This document shows, in pieces, positions 1-8,120 of a DNA stretch of 64,000 bases. The DNA lies in contig CBDUTJ010000010.1 in the NCBI GenBank assembly GCA_965370415.1, forward strand, positions 19,144-83,143. Direction: 5' to 3'. The DNA is from JACNIV01 sp965370415. GTDB lineage: Bacteria > Cloacimonadota > Cloacimonadia > Cloacimonadales > TCS61. The notes beneath the pieces were generated by a model that did not search any database, was not told where the DNA came from, and saw nothing but the letters and a program-made list of their open reading frames with translations. The stretch's first letter is position 1, and every line of letters starts with the position of its first letter. A program made the translations under genes and the position numbers.

Positions 1-770
1 CTTTGCTTATTCATCCATTCCAATTTTTCAAATTGTGCCAGTCCTATAGCGGCAGTAATATCATTCATGTGAAATTTGTGACCTAAATTAACCACATCAT
101 AAAACCAGGAATATTTCCCTTTGTCTCTGCTGAAAGTATCTTTTGTAATTCCAACCCAGCGGTATTTCATTAGATAATCGTAAGTTTCTTTATCATTGTT
201 TGTTAGCATTCCTCCATCGCCGGTTGAGAGATTTTTTACTGCTTGAAAACTAAAACATCCAAAGTCACCAATTGATCCAAGCATTTTGTTCTTATATTTC
301 CCACCACACGCATGAGCACAATCTTCAACAACCTTTAGATTATACTTCTTAGCAATATTCATGATTTTATCCATATCACAAGCACGTCCACCATAATGGA
401 CTACAATAATAGCTTTAGTTTTTTCAGTTATTAATTCTTCTATTTTATTGGCATCAATATTTAGTGTATCAGGTTCAATATCACAAAAAACAGGAATACC
501 TTTATTGTATAAAATTGCATGGTTTGTAGAAACAAATGTCATTGAAGTAGTAATTACTTCCTTATTTTCTATTCCAATTGCTTTAAAGGCGAGATCGAGG
601 GCAACTGTGGCGGAATTCAAGCCCACCGCATATTTAACATCAATATATTTTGCGAACTTTTCTTCGAATTCCTTTGTTTTAGGTCCCAATCCCCACCAAC
701 CGGAATCAATAACTTCTTTTAAATATTCAATCTCTTTTCCATCTGTGTAGGGTCTGAAAACCGGTATCAT
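1..770 (-). CDS. DegT/DnrJ/EryC1 family sugar aminotransferase (3' end outside window)
   Basis: PLP-dependent transaminase acting on a nucleotide-linked keto sugar, in surface polysaccharide or LPS synthesis. The open frame starts at an ATG at 770 and runs off the left edge, so about 256 N-terminal residues are visible. The protein begins MIPVFRPYTDGKEIEYL and has the family pattern SFQAVKNLSTGDGG, whose lysine (about residue 179) should form the PLP Schiff base, and an upstream VVEDCAHACGG stretch typical of the family. The ATG overlaps the rfbC stop (ATGA), so it is the fourth gene of the rfbABC operon. This suggests that its substrate is a dTDP-4-keto (or 3-keto) 6-deoxyhexose. The exact sugar cannot be told from the part seen. 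Confidence 0.9.
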   Translation of the reverse strand, partial: MIPVFRPYTDGKEIEYLKEVIDSGWWGLGPKTKEFEEKFAKYIDVKYAVGLNSATVALDLAFKAIGIENKEVITTSMTFVSTNHAILYNKGIPVFCDIEPDTLNIDANKIEELITEKTKAIIVVHYGGRACDMDKIMNIAKKYNLKVVEDCAHACGGKYKNKMLGSIGDFGCFSFQAVKNLSTGDGGMLTNNDKETYDYLMKYRWVGITKDTFSRDKGKYSWFYDVVNLGHKFHMNDITAAIGLAQFEKLEWMNKQ

Positions 771-1327
771 TTACACTCCTGATAATAAAAATCTTTAGCA
801 ATATTTTTAAATAATTTATTCTTCAAATCTTTTTGAGATACAATAGGATTTAGTATTTTCCAATCAATCGCAAGATCAGGATCGTTATATATAATTCCAC
901 GTTCATCTTTCTTTGAATAAAAAGCTGTGCATTTATATTGCATGATAGTGTCATCTTCCAGCACACAAAATCCGTGAGCAAAACCCTCTGGTATCCAAAA
1001 TTGCAAATGGTTTTCTGCTGATAACTCTACAACGACATATTGCCCAAAGGTTGGCGACCCAAACCTGATATCTGCCGCATAATCCATTACCCTTCCAGTA
1101 ATAACTCTTACCAGTTTCCCTTGTGCGTTTTCACCTACTTGATAGTGTAAACCTCTTATAGAATCTTTTTGAGATTTTGACTGATTGTCCTGAACAAATC
1201 TTTTTTTAATTCCTATTTCTCTATATTTTCTTTCATTGAATGATTCAAAAAAATAGCCCCGTTCATCATAATAAACATACGGTCTAATAATTAACAAACC
1301 TTCTATCTTAGTTTTATTAACTTTCAT
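767..1327 (-). CDS. rfbC: dTDP-4-dehydrorhamnose 3,5-epimerase (RmlC)
   Basis: Cytoplasmic cupin enzyme that epimerises C3 and C5 of dTDP-4-keto-6-deoxyglucose. At 186 residues it has the normal family length. The catalytic His is in SIRGLHYQ (His61) and the general-acid Tyr in QYKCTAFY (Tyr131); the DERG motif near residue 21 and the IPEGFAHGF loop at 112-120 are also typical. The usual VxDVAVDLR strand reads VMDYAADIR, a mild variation. The ATG overlaps the rfbB stop codon (ATGA) and the stop overlaps the aminotransferase start, so translation is probably coupled. No RmlD reductase is visible downstream, so the end product need not be rhamnose. Confidence 0.95.
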   Translation of the reverse strand: MKVNKTKIEGLLIIRPYVYYDERGYFFESFNERKYREIGIKKRFVQDNQSKSQKDSIRGLHYQVGENAQGKLVRVITGRVMDYAADIRFGSPTFGQYVVVELSAENHLQFWIPEGFAHGFCVLEDDTIMQYKCTAFYSKKDERGIIYNDPDLAIDWKILNPIVSQKDLKNKLFKNIAKDFYYQECK

Positions 1328-2391
1328 TTACTACCATACATATTATCATAATAATTTCTATATTTACCGGAAATAATTTTTTCCAGCCACTTTCTATTAT
1401 TAAGATACCATTCAATAGTTTTTTCCAGTCCTTTTTTAAAACTTACAGATTGATTCCAGCAAAGTTCAGATTTAATCTTATCGCAATTGATGGCATATCT
1501 CCGGTCGTGTCCTGCTCTATCGTTCACATATGTAATCAGCTTCTTATAATAATTTTTTTCTTTATTTGTTTGTTTAGCCACTTCCTCACAAAGCACATTC
1601 AATAGATCAATATTAGTCCATTCATTATTACCACCAATATTGTAAGTTACTCCTCGAGCGCCATTCTTTATTATTTTCCAAATACCTATACAATGATCTT
1701 CAACATAAAGCCAATCGCGAATATTTTTCCCATCACCATAAACCGGTAGAGGTTTTTCTTCCAGCATATTATTAATCATTAATGGGATAAGTTTCTCCGG
1801 GAACTGATATGAACCATAATTATTACTGCAATTAGAAATTGTTACAGGAATTCCATAAGTATGAAAATAAGCTGAAACCAGGTGATCTGATGATGCTTTG
1901 GAAGCAGAATAAGGACTGCGGGGATCATAGGGAGTATCTTCAAAAAAGTAACCAGTTTCACCAAGACTACCATAAACTTCATCAGTAGAAATATGATGAA
2001 ATAAAACATCTTTTCTATTTCCCCATTTTTTTCGAGCAATTTCCAATAAATTAAAAGTTCCAACTATGTTTGTATAAATAAATTCACTTGGTCCTGTAAT
2101 CGAACGATCGACATGAGATTCTGCAGCAAAATGGATAATACAGTCAATTTCATATTTATCAAACAACTTAGAAACTTCATCAAACTTTGCGATATCAATT
2201 TTTTCAAAAAAATATCTCTTATTTAAATATTCTTTTTCAATTTCTGTTAGATTCTCAAGATTTCCAGCATAGGTAAGTTTATCTGCATTTATAATGCATC
2301 CTGTAAAATTCGTTTGTTTGAATAAATATTGAATAAAATTAGAGCCAATGAAACCACAGCCGCCAGTTACTAATATGTTCATAAATTTCAT
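1324..2391 (-). CDS. rfbB: dTDP-glucose 4,6-dehydratase (RmlB)
   Basis: Second step of dTDP-6-deoxysugar synthesis: NAD-dependent conversion of dTDP-glucose to dTDP-4-keto-6-deoxyglucose. It is a 355-residue extended short-chain dehydrogenase with the Rossmann motif TGGCGFIGSNF at residues 9-19, the active-site STDEVYG near 137, the YSASKAS catalytic Tyr/Lys pair near 162-168, and the substrate-binding NCSNNYG segment. The start at 2391 overlaps the rfbA stop as ATGA; a second in-frame Met three codons on (2382) is also possible. It lies in an operon with rfbA and rfbC. Confidence 0.97.
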   Translation of the reverse strand: MKFMNILVTGGCGFIGSNFIQYLFKQTNFTGCIINADKLTYAGNLENLTEIEKEYLNKRYFFEKIDIAKFDEVSKLFDKYEIDCIIHFAAESHVDRSITGPSEFIYTNIVGTFNLLEIARKKWGNRKDVLFHHISTDEVYGSLGETGYFFEDTPYDPRSPYSASKASSDHLVSAYFHTYGIPVTISNCSNNYGSYQFPEKLIPLMINNMLEEKPLPVYGDGKNIRDWLYVEDHCIGIWKIIKNGARGVTYNIGGNNEWTNIDLLNVLCEEVAKQTNKEKNYYKKLITYVNDRAGHDRRYAINCDKIKSELCWNQSVSFKKGLEKTIEWYLNNRKWLEKIISGKYRNYYDNMYGSK

Positions 2392-3275
2392 TTTTGATAT
2401 TCCTCATATAACTTTTCATCTTCATATATTTTTTTCAAATAATTTTTATAGCTGGAGTTGGGAATCTCGGAGATATTTTTTTTAAATTGTTTGCGATCAA
2501 TGTAATTCATCATATACGCTACTTCTTCTATGCAAGCTACTTTTAATCCTTGTCTATCCTCTAATGCACCTATAAATGATGATGCATCCAATAGCGCTCT
2601 AGGATTACCGGTATCAAGCCAGGCAACACCTCTGCCAAAAAGTTCCACTGATAGCTTATTTCTTTTTAAGTACTCCTTATTCAGATCAGTTATTTCTAAT
2701 TCACCTCTATCTGAAGGTTTTAGGTCTTTTGCTATTTCTACAACATCATTATCATAAACATAAAGTCCAACAACAGCGTAATTAGATTTTGGCTTTGAGG
2801 GTTTCTCTTCTATCGATAAAACTAAACCATCTTTATCAAATTCCACTACTCCAAATCGTTTGGGATTATCAACATGATAGCCAAATATTGTTGCACCAGA
2901 ATTATTCTTTAAGGCTATACGCACAAAGTTCAAATTACCATAAAAAATGTTATCACCAAGGATCATTGTAACTGAATCTTTACCAATGAAATCTTCACCT
3001 ACAATGAAGGCGTCGGCCAGTCCTCTAGGTTTATCTTGTATTGCATAACTAATAGATAATCCTAAATGCTTTCCATCTTTAAAAAATTCTTTATAAACAG
3101 GGATGGTCTTATCGTTTGAAATTATTAAAATATCTCTGATTCCTGCTAACATGATCACAGAAAGCGGATAGTAGATCATCGGTTTATCATATATCATCGT
3201 TAATTGCTTACTATATGCAATTGAGGTTGGATACAGACGAGAACCTGAACCGCCAGCTAATATAATTCCTTTCAT
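2388..3275 (-). CDS. rfbA: Glucose-1-phosphate thymidylyltransferase (RmlA)
   Basis: Makes dTDP-glucose from glucose-1-phosphate and dTTP, the entry step of the dTDP-sugar pathway. At 295 residues it matches the family. The N-terminal nucleotide-binding signature GIILAGGSGSRLYP is at residues 3-16, followed by SKQLTMIYDKPMIYYPLS and the metal/sugar-binding MILGDNIFYG near 105-114. The EEKPSKPKSNYAVVGLY segment and VAWLDTGNP are diagnostic of RmlA. An AAGGA ribosome-binding site precedes the ATG. It is the first gene of the rfbA-rfbB-rfbC-aminotransferase unit and lies 14 bp after the lipoprotein gene upstream, which may be co-transcribed. Confidence 0.97.
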   Translation of the reverse strand: MKGIILAGGSGSRLYPTSIAYSKQLTMIYDKPMIYYPLSVIMLAGIRDILIISNDKTIPVYKEFFKDGKHLGLSISYAIQDKPRGLADAFIVGEDFIGKDSVTMILGDNIFYGNLNFVRIALKNNSGATIFGYHVDNPKRFGVVEFDKDGLVLSIEEKPSKPKSNYAVVGLYVYDNDVVEIAKDLKPSDRGELEITDLNKEYLKRNKLSVELFGRGVAWLDTGNPRALLDASSFIGALEDRQGLKVACIEEVAYMMNYIDRKQFKKNISEIPNSSYKNYLKKIYEDEKLYEEYQK

Positions 3276-3289
3276 ATTTTTTCCTTAAT

Positions 3290-4945
3290 TTATTGGATTC
3301 CAGCATTTGAGTTAACCGTTGTTGAAGGATAATAATATACTTTAAAATTAAAATCGGGATCATCTATTACGTCAATGATATGTTCTTCATAATCATTATA
3401 CAACCAGAAATTATTATATAAATAAATATCAGAATTAACAGCTAATCCGTTACCAACGCCATATAAAGAATGAAGACCAAATATAGATATAATAATTTTT
3501 TCATTATAAAAGTTATTATTATTAATCTGAATATTTGAATTACAATAATCAAAACCTATTCCATTAAAATAACGATTTAATTCAATGTTAAACTCACTTG
3601 TATAGAAATCATTAAATTTGATTACTGGATTCGATGCACAAGGTGCTATATCAAGTTCGTTGTTAATGAAACAATTATTCATTATTGTGTTCTCACCATA
3701 GAATGGTTGGCATCCAATATAATTATTTGCAAAATAGTTATTATGAACATATGTTTGACACTGAAAAAGTAATAGATTCTCATAATTATTAACAAAGATA
3801 TTTTCTCTAATTTCACTTAAATTATAAATTGTATTCGTTCTATTACTTATATTATAACAATTAACATTTTTGTATAATAAGTTATCAGCAATATTGCAAA
3901 TACCATTGACACCATATTTAATAATATTATATTCAAAACTTAAATTTTCATATTCATTATATACGCCAAGAGTAAACCATTCAATTTTTCCCCATATGAT
4001 TTTATCATTGTCTATACTTAAACAGTTGATAACTATACTATTAAAGAAATTAACCGAATCTAGCTTTGCAGGAAACGAATTAAAACCATCATTACTTGTA
4101 ACCCAGAACATATTATTTTCTTCTCCCTGAGCGGTGAGGGTGCCGTAAATGGTGAGGTCAATACCGGGATTAATGCGGATAACTGCGCCGGGTTGGATGA
4201 TCAGAGTTGATGTGTTTGGTACAAAAACAGTGTCATCGTCAATAACAAGATGGTGGTTAGTTTCAACTGTTACAGAACCGGAGATGTTGCCTGAGATGTG
4301 GGTTTCGGGGTATAAAACGATATCTGCATCTGTTCGGTATAGACTCTTCGTCGAATGCCTTTGAGAGAGTTCCTCAGAGAGACGGTTGTCTTTAATCCCC
4401 TTTAATTCCCCCTTCCCGCCTACGCCAAGGCTACGGCGGACAGACAAAATGGGGATTTCTCTATTATTATTCTTTACCTTCCCCTCTATTGAGTTGAAGA
4501 GAGGGGACCGAGGGGTGAGTTCAGTGAGGGTATTCTCTCCTTCTTCAATTTCAAATTCATAGATATACTTAAATCCAAAGCTATCCTTGATAGCAACTAC
4601 ATTATATTTTCCCGTTGGTATCTTTTTTATTTTAAAATAGCCTTCAGCATCTGTTTCGGTGTATTTAACCGGTTCCTGCAAACGGTGGTCGAATTCGGTA
4701 TGCTGGTTTATGATAACTCCAATGTGAGGATACTCTTGATTTATTGATACGATGTCGGGATCGAGAGTTGCCAGGTCGTAAAGAGCAACGGTGATTCCGG
4801 AGTGGTCGGTTTCGTCTTCGAGGTTTACCGTGCCGGAAAGGCTGCCTTTGGAGACTTCGGTTGTATCAGAACAATTGGAAATTGTAAGAATTAGCAGAAT
4901 GTAAAATGTAAAATGTATAATGAATAATGCTTTTTTATTTTTCAT
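3290..4945 (-). CDS. Beta-helix lipoprotein with an in-frame repeat insertion
   Basis: A 551-residue predicted outer-membrane or surface lipoprotein. Residues 1-25 are a signal peptide ending in a lipobox (LTISNC). Residues about 30-135 look like a carboxypeptidase-regulatory-like (transthyretin/Ig) domain. From about 205 a right-handed beta-helix follows, rich in N-N-N rungs. Between them, residues about 138-203 are encoded by DNA belonging to the repeat family that fills the neighbouring intergenic spaces (4341-4530). This linker is proline- and basic-rich and unlike the rest. The frame is intact across the insertion. The ATG at 4945 follows AGGA. The function is unknown; the fold suggests carbohydrate binding or surface display, and the 14-bp spacing to rfbA suggests a shared transcript. 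Confidence 0.85.
   Translation of the reverse strand: MKNKKALFIIHFTFYILLILTISNCSDTTEVSKGSLSGTVNLEDETDHSGITVALYDLATLDPDIVSINQEYPHIGVIINQHTEFDHRLQEPVKYTETDAEGYFKIKKIPTGKYNVVAIKDSFGFKYIYEFEIEEGENTLTELTPRSPLFNSIEGKVKNNNREIPILSVRRSLGVGGKGELKGIKDNRLSEELSQRHSTKSLYRTDADIVLYPETHISGNISGSVTVETNHHLVIDDDTVFVPNTSTLIIQPGAVIRINPGIDLTIYGTLTAQGEENNMFWVTSNDGFNSFPAKLDSVNFFNSIVINCLSIDNDKIIWGKIEWFTLGVYNEYENLSFEYNIIKYGVNGICNIADNLLYKNVNCYNISNRTNTIYNLSEIRENIFVNNYENLLLFQCQTYVHNNYFANNYIGCQPFYGENTIMNNCFINNELDIAPCASNPVIKFNDFYTSEFNIELNRYFNGIGFDYCNSNIQINNNNFYNEKIIISIFGLHSLYGVGNGLAVNSDIYLYNNFWLYNDYEEHIIDVIDDPDFNFKVYYYPSTTVNSNAGIQ
4341..4530. repeat. Composite repeat inside a coding region
   Basis: Three pieces also found between genes lie here in series. 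At 4341-4390 is an agactcttcgtcg...agagacgg unit (kin to 5053-5100, 6822-6869, 9401-9453 and 9541-9593). At 4416-4439 is the palindrome CCGCCTACGCC-AAG-GCTACGGCGG within a ccccttc...aaaatgggga hairpin (kin to 8027-8050). At about 4481-4530 is a cccctctattgagttgaagagagggg hairpin followed by ggggtgag (kin to 5110-5150 and 8077-8118). The whole block is translated as part of the lipoprotein. Confidence 0.85.
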
Positions 4946-5533
4946 TTTTTCTTCCTACTTTTCTCTCTTTCCCTTTTGTTAAACTTGTACGCCTATGGTG
5001 TAAGGGAATTTATGCGCCGTGGCGTACTGCAAGGGATTCTGTTTTTCCAATCAGATTCTTCGTCGTTTGCCCTTGTAGGAGTTTCTCAGAAAGACGATTG
5101 GATTTAATCTCCCCCTCTATTGAATTGAAGAGAGGGGGTCGGGGGTGAGTTCAGAAAGCATTCGGGATGAAGACTGAAGGGATTCCTCTTTTCTATCTAA
5201 ATGTTGGTTCGGGTTTGCAACCGGAACCACACGTTTTAACGTTCGATTCAATTAAGATAATTGAACCAGCCTATTTTAAAGTTTCGGATTTCAATATTAA
5301 GAAAACCCTTCTTAGTCTCCCCTTCAAAAAGGGAGTACTTACGGTAGAAATCCTCAAATTTTGATTCTGACAATTTATCTTTCATATTTATCAACCTGAC
5401 AGATAGAGTTACTTTTCTTCCTACTTTTCTTATGTTCCCTCTCTTGTGTTTGAAGAGAGGGACACGCCTTCGCCAGCTTCGGTGGTGCAGGCAGCAGGGT
5501 GAGTTCCTTTCATATTTCTCAAAGCAGGTCTTG
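4946..5533. repeat. Repeat-filled intergenic region
   Basis: No convincing gene. It holds, in order: a copy of the attcttcgtcg...agaaagacgattg unit (5053-5100); a cccctctattgaattgaagagaggggg hairpin (5110-5140); a unit starting ttcgggtttgcaaccggaacc (5209) and running to gattctgacaatt (about 5372), which contains the tctccccttcaaaaaggga hairpin; and the start of a 165-bp exact duplicate. Open frames here, such as 5248-5544 minus, are translations of repeat DNA: the same reading frame recurs at 6354-6647. Confidence 0.8.
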
Positions 5534-5570
5534 TCATCCGACATGGTAAAAGCTTTGAGTTACATCATCT
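5406..5570. repeat. 165-bp exact direct duplicate, copy 1
   Basis: Identical by eye over 165 bp to 6509-6673. It begins gagttacttttcttcc and ends gagttacatcatct. It contains a ccctctcttgtgtttgaagagaggg hairpin, a 29-bp insert at 5465-5493 (cgccttcgcc...gcaggca) that is absent from the related site at 6907, and the last codons of the small gene ending at 5534. Confidence 0.95.
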
Positions 5571-5764
5571 ATCTCTATTCCATAGAACCGCTTCATCAAT
5601 AAAATTCGTTTCTTTTCTTCACTTAGATCTTTAGGAAAAGAAGCCAGAACAAATTCTCTTGCAGTTTGAAACAATGAGATACCCATCAGAAAACGTTCTT
5701 CACCTGTTTTGGACATGAGCAGGTTATGATAAATTCTTTGCATTTCAATCGAAGTATCTTGCAT
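5534..5764 (-). CDS. Small helical partner of the AbiEii-like nucleotidyltransferase
   Basis: A 76-residue helical soluble protein starting MQDTSIEMQRIYHN at 5764. It contains GEERFLMGISLFQTAREFVL, a pattern I associate with short proteins encoded next to Mnt/AbiEii-type nucleotidyltransferases. Its start overlaps the end of the upstream nucleotidyltransferase gene by 20 bp, so the two are co-translated. A longer frame opens at 5797 but lies further inside the neighbour. The last eleven or so codons lie in the 165-bp duplicate, so a copy of the tail without its gene is at 6640-6673. It could be an antitoxin or a cofactor; the role is inferred from context only. Confidence 0.65.
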   Translation of the reverse strand: MQDTSIEMQRIYHNLLMSKTGEERFLMGISLFQTAREFVLASFPKDLSEEKKRILLMKRFYGIEIDDVTQSFYHVG

Positions 5765-6311
5765 CGATAAATTCCTTAAAGAAAGCGATAAGATCAAGCT
5801 TTCCCAGCCATTTTAATAAATATTCTCTGTTGTAACTTGTTTTAAGCAAATTAATAATATCGTTCTTTTGCTGCTCAGATTTGGAATCCTTTGCCCAAAA
5901 TAATTTAGAAATTATCAGATCTTCTTTTGAAACAATATTGATCTCATTACCAAGAATTATAATTTTCTGCTTTCTATTAAATTCGATTTTACGATATTCT
6001 CCCTTTTTCCGTATCAGGAAATCAACCTTGATAACAGCCTGGCTATGAATAATATTGAAAGAAGAATTATAATGAAGTGCTTCGGTAATTGCATCTTTTG
6101 AAATATAGTAATCTTCTTTGAAATTATTCATAAATTTATCAATATCTTTTTCATTTATCTCAATAATAAAATCCAGATCTCTTGTCATACGAGGTTCAGC
6201 ATAATAATTCATAGCAAGTGAACCTGTGAGCATGTAATCAATATTAAGCGAGTTCAGTTTATTTATTACATCGATTAAGATATCTAATTCTGTAAGAATT
6301 TCCTGTTTCAT
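5745..6311 (-). CDS. AbiEii/Mnt-type nucleotidyltransferase family protein
   Basis: A 188-residue protein of the DNA polymerase beta superfamily. The core motif is YMLTGSLAMNYYAEPRMTRDLDFI (residues about 26-49), giving the GS and D-x-D residues that bind nucleotide and metal, and a third acidic position is likely in AVIKVDFLIRK near residue 100. SKEDLIISKLFWAKDS at about 127-142 is typical of AbiEii/AbiGii-like toxins and related housekeeping-unknown nucleotidyltransferases. It is followed, with 20 bp overlap, by a small helical protein, the layout of a toxin-antitoxin or Mnt-like pair. It sits among repeats on both sides. Whether it is toxic, defensive or neither cannot be told from sequence. 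Confidence 0.8.
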   Translation of the reverse strand: MKQEILTELDILIDVINKLNSLNIDYMLTGSLAMNYYAEPRMTRDLDFIIEINEKDIDKFMNNFKEDYYISKDAITEALHYNSSFNIIHSQAVIKVDFLIRKKGEYRKIEFNRKQKIIILGNEINIVSKEDLIISKLFWAKDSKSEQQKNDIINLLKTSYNREYLLKWLGKLDLIAFFKEFIDARYFD

Positions 6312-6919
6312 TTTCTTTTATTTTAGTCTTTTAAAAATTCCTACTTTAAATCCTTAAGAATCCTGATTCTGACAATATAAAGTTTCGGATTTCGATATTA
6401 GGAAAACCCTTCTTAGTCTCCCCTTCAAAAAGGGAGTACTTACAGTAGAAATCCTCAAATTTTGATTCTGACAATTTTTTAACTTTCTCTTTCTCGAACT
6501 GGCAGTTCGAGTTACTTTTCTTCCTACTTTTCTTATGTTCCCTCTCTTGTGTTTGAAGAGAGGGACACGCCTTCGCCAGCTTCGGTGGTGCAGGCAGCAG
6601 GGTGAGTTCCTTTCATATTTCTCAAAGCAGGTCTTGTCATCCGACATGGTAAAAGCTTTGAGTTACATCATCTCTCCCTCTCCTCGATAGGAGAGGGCTG
6701 CTTGTCGGGGCGTAGTTCCGATAAATCGGAACGAAGACCGAGGGTGAGGTTGATTACTTCTCGCTTTTCTCTCTTTCCCTTTTGTTAAAAGGGAACTGCA
6801 AGGGATTCCTCTTTTCCAATCAGATTCTTCGTCGTTTGCCCTTGTAGGAGTTTCTCAGAAAGACGATTGTATTTTATCTCCCCCTCTCTTTTGCTTGAAG
6901 AGAGGGACAGCAGGGTGAG
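6312..6919. repeat. Repeat-filled intergenic region
   Basis: No gene. It holds a near-identical copy (6379-6474) of the 5277-5372 unit, the second 165-bp duplicate (6509-6673), a ctccctctcctcgataggagaggg hairpin near 6672-6698, another attcttcgtcg...agacgattg unit (6822-6869), and a ccctctcttttgcttgaagagaggg hairpin (about 6882-6906) directly followed by acagcagggtgag. That last stretch is the same site as in the duplicate, but without its 29-bp insert. Confidence 0.8.
6509..6673. repeat. 165-bp exact direct duplicate, copy 2
   Basis: Same 165 bp as 5406-5570. Here the orphan 3' tail of the small AbiEii-partner gene (6640-6673 region) is not joined to any upstream coding sequence. The copy therefore arose by duplication of a segment that already contained the gene's end. 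Confidence 0.95.
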
Positions 6920-7882
6920 TTACTCAAAACTCTGCTGGAGTTCTTCCATATGTACCGGTGCTGTTCCTACTTTCCCTACTTTAATACCAGCAGCAATATT
7001 AGAAATGAAAGCAGCATCAGATAAACTGGCTCCACAACTGAGCGCTAAAGCCAGAGAGGCAACTACTGTATCTCCAGCTCCGGTGACATCATAAACTTCC
7101 CTGGCAACCGCCGAGATATGAACAGGTTCTTTTCCCTTTTTAAAAACATACATACCTTTATTTCCAGCTGTCATAATTATATTTGAGTTCAATTCTTCCT
7201 GCAGTTTTTTGCCGGCTTCTTTGATACTATCTTCGTTTTCTATAATGACTCCCGTTATCTTCTGGGATTCGTTCCTGTTAGGAGTTATAAGCGTAAAACC
7301 TTTATACCAGGAGTGATGCTTTGGTTTGGGATCGACAATAATCGTTATATTATTTTTTTGTGCGAATTCTTTAACTCCTTTTAACAGCTCTTCTGTAATT
7401 GTTCCCTTGGCGTAATCCGATATGATAATAGCCGAAAGGTCGTCTACATCTTTCAAATTTATTAATATATTTTCAACAAATTGATCATCGATATATTCTA
7501 TATTTTCTTTGTCCATTCGTAATAGTTGCTGCTCCAAGCCTATTATTCTCGTTTTCAGAACTGTGTTTTTCTTAGTATTCGTAAGTATTCCATCTGTACT
7601 GATCTCCAGAGAATAAAGTTTATCAAGAAGAATATCTTTGTAGTAATCATTTCCCACGATCCCAAAAAGAAAGGCATCTCCACCTAAAGTTGAAATATTA
7701 GCAGCTACATTTGCTGCTCCTCCGGGCACATACTTTTCATCGGTTACCCTGATAATGGGAATAGGAGCTTCCTGTGATATGCGTTCAACTTCACCATACA
7801 CGTATTTATCAAGCATCAAATCCCCGATTATTGCAATTTTTTTGTTTCTAAATTGCTTCAGGTATCTTATTAACACTTTCAT
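6920..7882 (-). CDS. rfaE1: D-glycero-beta-D-manno-heptose-7-phosphate kinase (RfaE1/HldE kinase domain)
   Basis: PfkB/ribokinase-family kinase that phosphorylates heptose-7-phosphate on the way to ADP-heptose for the LPS inner core. At 320 residues it has the kinase domain only, without the C-terminal cytidylyltransferase domain found in bifunctional HldE. Signatures are IIGDLMLDKYVYGEV at about 18-32, ERISQEAPIPI, VPGGAANVAANIS, the D-P-K-P-KHHSWYKG segment and the catalytic VTGAGDTVVASLA near 262-274. An AAGGACG precedes the ATG. Repeats flank it on both sides, so no operon partner is evident; the ADP-transferase partner must be elsewhere. Confidence 0.92.
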   Translation of the reverse strand: MKVLIRYLKQFRNKKIAIIGDLMLDKYVYGEVERISQEAPIPIIRVTDEKYVPGGAANVAANISTLGGDAFLFGIVGNDYYKDILLDKLYSLEISTDGILTNTKKNTVLKTRIIGLEQQLLRMDKENIEYIDDQFVENILINLKDVDDLSAIIISDYAKGTITEELLKGVKEFAQKNNITIIVDPKPKHHSWYKGFTLITPNRNESQKITGVIIENEDSIKEAGKKLQEELNSNIIMTAGNKGMYVFKKGKEPVHISAVAREVYDVTGAGDTVVASLALALSCGASLSDAAFISNIAAGIKVGKVGTAPVHMEELQQSFE

Positions 7883-8120
7883 GAGCTATCGTCCTTTTAC
7901 ACTGCTGGTCCGGGTTTTCAACCGGAACCACACGTTTTAACCTTTGGTTCAATTAGTATAATTGAACCAGCCTTTTATAAAGTTTCGGATTTCGATATTA
8001 GGAAAACCCCTCTTAGTCTCCCCTTCCCGCCTACGCCAAGGCTACGGCGGACAGGCAAAATGGGGATTTATTTGTACTCCCCCTCTATTGAGTTGAAGAG
8101 AGGGGGTCGGGGGGTGAGTT
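7883..8120. repeat. Repeat block upstream of rfaE1
   Basis: About 7905-8068 is a third copy of the cgggttttcaaccggaacc...gtctcccctt unit. Its hairpin loop carries the inserted palindrome CCGCCTACGCC-AAG-GCTACGGCGG (8027-8050), absent from the copies at 5316 and 6417. A ccctctattgagttgaagagaggg hairpin and ggggtgag follow at about 8077-8118. Confidence 0.85.

Noticed and set aside
5248..5544. 98-residue minus-strand frame sharing its first 45 residues with the frame at 6354-6647
   Set aside because: Both are translations of the 165-bp duplicate and neighbouring repeats. There is no ribosome-binding site, and the composition is Arg/Cys/His-rich, as expected from repeat DNA, so I do not call a gene family.
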